Assembly (NCBI GenBank): GCA_049889695.1
Contig: JBMHCX010000019.1
Coordinates: forward strand, 33,657-97,656
Direction of reading: 5' to 3'
DNA: 64,000 nt
DNA from: WTJH01 sp049889695
GTDB lineage: Bacteria; Bacteroidota; Bacteroidia; Flavobacteriales; Flavobacteriaceae
Part shown: piece by piece, positions 62,892-64,000 of the stretch
How the letters are laid out: each line of letters opens with the position of its first letter
Position numbering within the stretch: position 1 is the stretch's first letter
Position numbers and translations under genes: made by a program
Notes under the pieces: model-generated
Database searches by the model: none
Seen by the model: the letters and a program-made list of their open reading frames with translations, nothing else
What the model was told of the DNA's origin: nothing

Positions 62892-63845
62892 ATGAGAATT
62901 TTTCAGCAGCATATAATTGTTTTTCATTTTTTTCTTTTGTGTTCTCTGCTATTAGTGAATTGTAGTGCACAAGAAGCTGAAAGTTCTTCACCTCCTATGG
63001 TAACCCCTCCAACGACTCCGCCAGCAACGGGAGATACGGATGGAGGGAGTACCTCTGGGGATTCGGACTCTGCCACTCAAGATTATCGATTACCCAATAT
63101 TGATCTGAGTCATTGGAAACTTACCTTACCCATAGGAAATCCCACTGAAATTGAGCCGCCAGAAATATTAGATTACGGCACCAATGAAACGGTTAAACCG
63201 TTTTTCTATAATGATTCCATTGATGGATCATTGGTGTTTTATACTTATCCTGGAGCTACGACTACGAATTCATCTTACTCTCGAACGGAACTAAGAGAGC
63301 AAATGGAGCCTGGAAGTAATCATGTAAATTGGACTTTTGCTCAGGGCGGTCGAATGAAAGGAACACTTGCGGTTCCTGAAATTACAACCGATGAAGGCGG
63401 TACAAAACATCGTACTATAGTGATGCAAATTCACGGGAGGCTTACCAATGAACAAAGAGACCTTATTGGAGAGGACGACAATAATGCTCCCCCTATATTA
63501 AAAATTTATTGGTTCAGGGGTTATGTGCGATTAAAGTCCAAATTGTTAGGCGACTTAACGGCCACAGATACAGAGGCTTTACACACTTCTGCTTGGATAG
63601 ACGATGAAGGCCATACCATGAATACTTATGTAGGAACCTCTAGTTTTACACTAGAAATTCTCGCCTCTGAAGGGCGTATGGAAGTTATTCTCAATGAGTC
63701 GGAATCTTATGTTTACGAAGGAGAACATATGGAACGATGGGGCATATTCGAAAATTATTTTAAAGCAGGTAACTATTTAACGACTAGGGATGAAGGGTCT
63801 TATGCGAAAGTGAAGTATTACACTCTAGAAGTTACGCATGATTAA
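62892..63845 (+). CDS. PL7 alginate lyase, lipoprotein
   Basis: A 317-residue lyase with lipidation cysteine C24 (LLVNC) and a Ser/Thr/Gly/Pro-rich linker (about 28-62) that tethers the domain to the outer membrane. The beta-jelly-roll shows the three PL7 motifs: R131-T-E-L-R135, Q179-I-H181 and Y289-F-K-A-G. The QIH form usually means activity on polyguluronate or mixed alginate. It follows the PKD lipoprotein by 17 bases. Confidence 0.94.
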   Translation: MRIFQQHIIVFHFFLLCSLLLVNCSAQEAESSSPPMVTPPTTPPATGDTDGGSTSGDSDSATQDYRLPNIDLSHWKLTLPIGNPTEIEPPEILDYGTNETVKPFFYNDSIDGSLVFYTYPGATTTNSSYSRTELREQMEPGSNHVNWTFAQGGRMKGTLAVPEITTDEGGTKHRTIVMQIHGRLTNEQRDLIGEDDNNAPPILKIYWFRGYVRLKSKLLGDLTATDTEALHTSAWIDDEGHTMNTYVGTSSFTLEILASEGRMEVILNESESYVYEGEHMERWGIFENYFKAGNYLTTRDEGSYAKVKYYTLEVTHD

Positions 63846-63941
63846 TTCCTTCATTTAACATCGATTCATTTATTTATATCAAAGATTGAGCCTTTATCGT
63901 CTACCGATTAAGGATTGATTTCACAAACACAAAACAGAAAA

Positions 63942-64000
63942 ATGAGTACAACCAATAAAATTGCATTAGTAACAGGAGCCACAAGTGGCATTGGCTATGA
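63942..64000 (+). CDS. SDR family oxidoreductase, N-terminal fragment
   Basis: Only 19 residues are visible before the window ends: MSTTNKIALVTGATSGIGY. They contain the NAD(P)-binding TGxxxGIG motif of short-chain dehydrogenases. Placed behind alginate lyases, it is probably a DEH reductase making 2-keto-3-deoxygluconate, but other SDR roles are possible. Confidence 0.8.
   Translation, partial: MSTTNKIALVTGATSGIGY

Noticed and set aside
1..64000. Insertion sequences, CRISPR arrays, phage genes and riboswitches
   Set aside because: I saw no transposase, integrase or Cas-like protein, no regular repeat-spacer pattern, and no leader long enough for a riboswitch.

Overview
The window comes from the chromosome of a gliding, polysaccharide-degrading member of the Bacteroidota, most likely a marine Flavobacteriaceae. 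Four things point there. The lipoproteins GldH (gliding) and SprE/PorW (type IX secretion) are present. Many small families typical of flavobacteria occur (DUF4837, DUF4292, DUF5687, HU-CCDC81/SPOR). Genes are preceded by the Bacteroidota -7 promoter element TAnnTTTG instead of a sigma70 -10 box. The last 12 kb is a SusC/SusD-type polysaccharide utilization locus (PUL). I do not name a genus.

Layout. 1-9.3 kb: end of a LysE-type exporter, tRNA-Cys, folB, glnS, an SPFH protein, gltX, ybeY, mnmG, a methyltransferase and holB. 9.4-17.8 kb: pgk, a DUF4837 lipoprotein, tatA, an M23 peptidase, a GH3-fold protein, two cell-surface sugar enzymes, purD and a small membrane protein. 18.0-24.4 kb: a PaaE-like reductase, a two-gene ABC exporter, sprE, a bactofilin and an AtpZ-like protein. 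24.6-29.6 kb: ATP synthase genes atpB-E-F-H-A-G, closed by two hairpins; atpD and atpC are not here. 29.6-39.2 kb: membrane proteins, dut, a sugar nucleotidyltransferase, a DUF4292 lipoprotein, an EnvC-like protein, a SPOR protein, dprA, trpS, plsC and recA. 39.3-42.5 kb: an accessory islet with a DNA methyltransferase, a BglII-family nuclease-like protein and two orphan genes. 42.6-52.3 kb: trhO, ricT, gldH, a class A penicillin-binding protein, queD, an enoyl-CoA hydratase, a GNAT, a stress protein, an LpxR-like protein and envelope proteins. 52.4-64 kb: an alginate PUL.

The alginate locus reads as one pathway. Secreted PL6 and surface-anchored PL7 lyases cut alginate, a SusC/SusD pair with a PKD lipoprotein binds and imports oligomers, PL17 releases unsaturated monomers, a KdgF-like cupin helps linearise them, and an SDR (cut by the window edge) probably reduces the product. 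Two tandem arrays of TGG-N4-CCA palindromes, closely resembling ExuR/UxuR uronate operators and spaced exactly 13 bp, sit on the promoters of the PL6 and susC genes. The susC gene carries an in-frame TAA at codon 309, so it is broken, misassembled or read through.

The genome is very compact. No stretch longer than 300 bases lacks a gene; the longest gaps (17764-18000, 24380-24629, 57303-57501, 40688-40873) hold only promoters and operators that I can recognise. Seven of nine convergent protein-gene pairs share exactly four bases at their stop codons. Several genes start within a few bases of their -7 element and are probably leaderless. I found no insertion sequence, CRISPR array, rRNA or phage gene.
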